Below, in pieces: positions 6,453 to 7,989 of a DNA stretch of 7,989 nt (position 1 is its first letter; every line of letters begins with the position of its first letter). The translations under genes and the position numbers were made by a program. Below the pieces are notes generated by a model that searched no databases, was not told the DNA's origin, and saw nothing but the letters and a program-made list of their open reading frames with translations. Source of the stretch: an uncultured Rhodocyclaceae bacterium (GTDB lineage Bacteria; Pseudomonadota; Gammaproteobacteria; Burkholderiales; Rhodocyclaceae); contig CAJBAP010000253.1 in assembly GCA_903950295.1 (NCBI GenBank), forward strand, positions 1-7,989, in the 5' to 3' direction.

Positions 6453-7989
6453 CTATTTTCTGCGGGCGGCTCGTACCGCACTGCAGAGCTTTCTGAAGTC
6501 GCTTTGACGCTCCCACTCTTCAAGTAGCACGGGCAGTTTTCGTTGCCAGTTGGGGTGCTGATGTTCCAGCGTACCTGGCAGGTTGGGCTGCTCCATTACG
6601 CCAAAAATATCCTCGGGTTGCACCACGAGAATTTGCGCTGGCGAGCGCGCCAGGTAGGTATGAATCGCCGTAACGGTGGCGCTCGTGATATCCGGCATCG
6701 ACGCCGGGTCTTTTTCTGCACCGGCCGGCAGCAGGTTTTCCTGCTCGAGCGCCCAGAGCAGGCGGCCGCGATCCCAGTCGCGTTCGACGATGAGGCGCTG
6801 GCGCAGTTCTTCACTGGGAAACAGGTTCAGGTCGGCACGGATGTCGAGGTCTTCGCCATGCCAATAGCCACGCAGGCTGGGCAGGTCGTGGGTGCTGGCC
6901 GCTACCAGCGCCTGCGCCGGCATGTCGGCCGGCAGGTGGAAATTGCCGTCCGGATAACGCTCGAAAATCAGCGGGTGGTAGGAAAGCACGCCGCATTCGG
7001 CCAACCGCGGACGAAAGCCGTCCGGTACGGTGCCGAGATCTTCACCGATCACCAGGCACTGGTTGCGCTGGCTTTCGAGGGCGACGATGCCGAGCATGTC
7101 TTCGAAGGGGTAATGCACGTAGGCACCCTCGGAGGCGGGAATGCCTTCCGGCACCCAGAAGACGCGCATCAGCCCCATCACATGGTCGATGCGCAATGCG
7201 CCAGCATGCTTCATGTTGGCGCGCAGGATGTCGATGAACGGTGCGTAGGCAACGTCGCGCAGACGGTGTGGCACAAAGGGCGGCAGGCCCCAATCCTGCC
7301 CCATCAGGTTGATTTCATCGGGCGGCGCACCGGCGTGAGCGCCGTTGGCAAGGACGTCTTGCCAGTTCCAGGCTTCGGCGCCACCCGGATTGGTACCGAC
7401 CGCGAGATCCTGATAAAGGCCGGCAGCCATGCCGCAGGCTCGCGCACGCACCGCGACGGCGGCGAGTTGTCCGTCGGCCAGCCATTGCAACCAGGCATGG
7501 TAGGTGACGGCTTCGGCGTGCTGAGTGGCAAAGCTGGCGACGGCCGGCGCTGCCGGGTCGCGATACTCGGCCGGCCAGGCTGGCCAGCCCCAGGCTGCGC
7601 TGTCGGCGGCGTAAAAGTGGGCCTGCAAGGCTTCAAATAGCGCATGGCGTTCGAGTTCTTCACCCTGGGCGGTACGCCAGGCGTTGAAGGCAGCGGCGCG
7701 GGCGCAACCCCCAGTCGCCATGTTGGCAAGGAAATGCTGGAACAGGAGTTCCAGCATTTCGAACTTGGCCTGTGCCACGCCGACGTAGTCGACCAGCGTG
7801 GCTGCTCGCAGTGTTTGCAGCCGCGTCAAAAAGTCGGCGCTGGCGAGACGGCGTTTGGCCTCAGCGCATGTGGCCAGTTCCGGCACGGCCTCGATATCGA
7901 GGTAGAGCACATTGACGAAGCTGCGCTGTGACGGGCTGTAAGGACTGATGTGCGCAGGATTGTGCGGAAACAGTGCGTGCAGCGGATTC
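6453..7989 (-). CDS. malQ: 4-alpha-glucanotransferase (amylomaltase), 5' end outside window
   Basis: MalQ moves alpha-1,4-glucan chains between maltodextrins with release of glucose, in the cytosol, as part of maltodextrin or glycogen use. The frame stays open to the window edge: bases 7911-7988 read NPLHALFPHNPAHISPYSPS and onward, the conserved segment before NVLYLDIEAVPEL. The GTG at 7910 is therefore an internal valine and not the start. About 511 residues are visible, ending in AVRAARRK and TAG. E. coli MalQ has 694, so roughly 170-190 N-terminal residues are missing. This is glycoside hydrolase family 77. The expected nucleophile Asp is in LRIDHVMGL (codon 7187-7185), the acid/base Glu in VIGEDLGTVP (7043-7041), and the third carboxylate Asp in STHDLPSLRGYW (6887-6885). 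WGWPAWP, DLAVGTNPGGAE and QDWGLPP also match. The gene converges on the exonuclease gene with a 3-base gap and is a separate transcription unit. Confidence 0.97.
   Translation of the reverse strand, partial: NPLHALFPHNPAHISPYSPSQRSFVNVLYLDIEAVPELATCAEAKRRLASADFLTRLQTLRAATLVDYVGVAQAKFEMLELLFQHFLANMATGGCARAAAFNAWRTAQGEELERHALFEALQAHFYAADSAAWGWPAWPAEYRDPAAPAVASFATQHAEAVTYHAWLQWLADGQLAAVAVRARACGMAAGLYQDLAVGTNPGGAEAWNWQDVLANGAHAGAPPDEINLMGQDWGLPPFVPHRLRDVAYAPFIDILRANMKHAGALRIDHVMGLMRVFWVPEGIPASEGAYVHYPFEDMLGIVALESQRNQCLVIGEDLGTVPDGFRPRLAECGVLSYHPLIFERYPDGNFHLPADMPAQALVAASTHDLPSLRGYWHGEDLDIRADLNLFPSEELRQRLIVERDWDRGRLLWALEQENLLPAGAEKDPASMPDITSATVTAIHTYLARSPAQILVVQPEDIFGVMEQPNLPGTLEHQHPNWQRKLPVLLEEWERQSDFRKLCSAVRAARRK

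Noticed and set aside
6483..6494. A small imperfect hairpin, CAGAGCTTTCTG, just inside the 3' end of malQ.
   Set aside because: The stem is only four or five pairs with a tiny loop and no T-run, and it lies within coding sequence; it does not support a terminator.
6543..7640. A 365-codon open frame on the plus strand inside malQ.
   Set aside because: It is fully antisense to conserved GH77 sequence including all three catalytic motifs; its product is low in recognisable motifs, so it is a shadow frame.
7908..7910. GTG as a possible malQ start.
   Set aside because: The frame continues upstream to the window edge with strongly conserved MalQ sequence (HALFPHNPAHISPYSPS), so the GTG is an internal valine codon.

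Overview
The window is ordinary, gene-dense chromosomal DNA of a GC-rich Gram-negative bacterium. Protein similarity recalled from memory and gene order (rpsA, ihfB, lapA, lapB, heptose kinase, heptose epimerase, cysM, then a stand-alone PolB-type exonuclease) point to a betaproteobacterium, possibly of the Rhodocyclales. That placement is inference; no database search was possible.

Layout: positions 1-6449 hold eight plus-strand genes with almost no space between them, probably one transcription unit or a set of overlapping ones. First comes the 3' part of rpsA (ribosomal protein S1), then ihfB (integration host factor beta). Next are lapA and lapB, inner-membrane proteins tied to lipopolysaccharide assembly and control. 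They are followed by hldA/rfaE1 and hldD/rfaD, two enzymes of ADP-heptose synthesis for the LPS inner core. The last two are cysM (cysteine synthase B) and a DEDDy-type 3'-5' exonuclease. The hldD/cysM and cysM/exonuclease junctions are both 4-base ATGA start/stop overlaps. The largest gap in this run is 22 bases. From 6453 to the window end lies malQ (4-alpha-glucanotransferase) on the minus strand, convergent with the exonuclease gene and 3 bases from it. Its N-terminal part lies outside the window.

The block links translation (S1), nucleoid structure (IHF) and outer-membrane building (LapA, LapB, HldA, HldD). The heptose kinase has no nucleotidyltransferase domain, so the adenylyltransferase step must be encoded elsewhere. 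MalQ belongs to maltodextrin/glycogen metabolism and is a separate unit.

I found no RNA genes, mobile elements, CRISPR arrays, repeats or convincing terminators, and no stretch over 300 bases without a gene. I see no undescribed system. The points most worth a second look are the little-studied exonuclease translationally linked to cysM, a Gly/Ala-rich insertion in the TPR region of LapB, and the convergent junction with no recognisable terminator.
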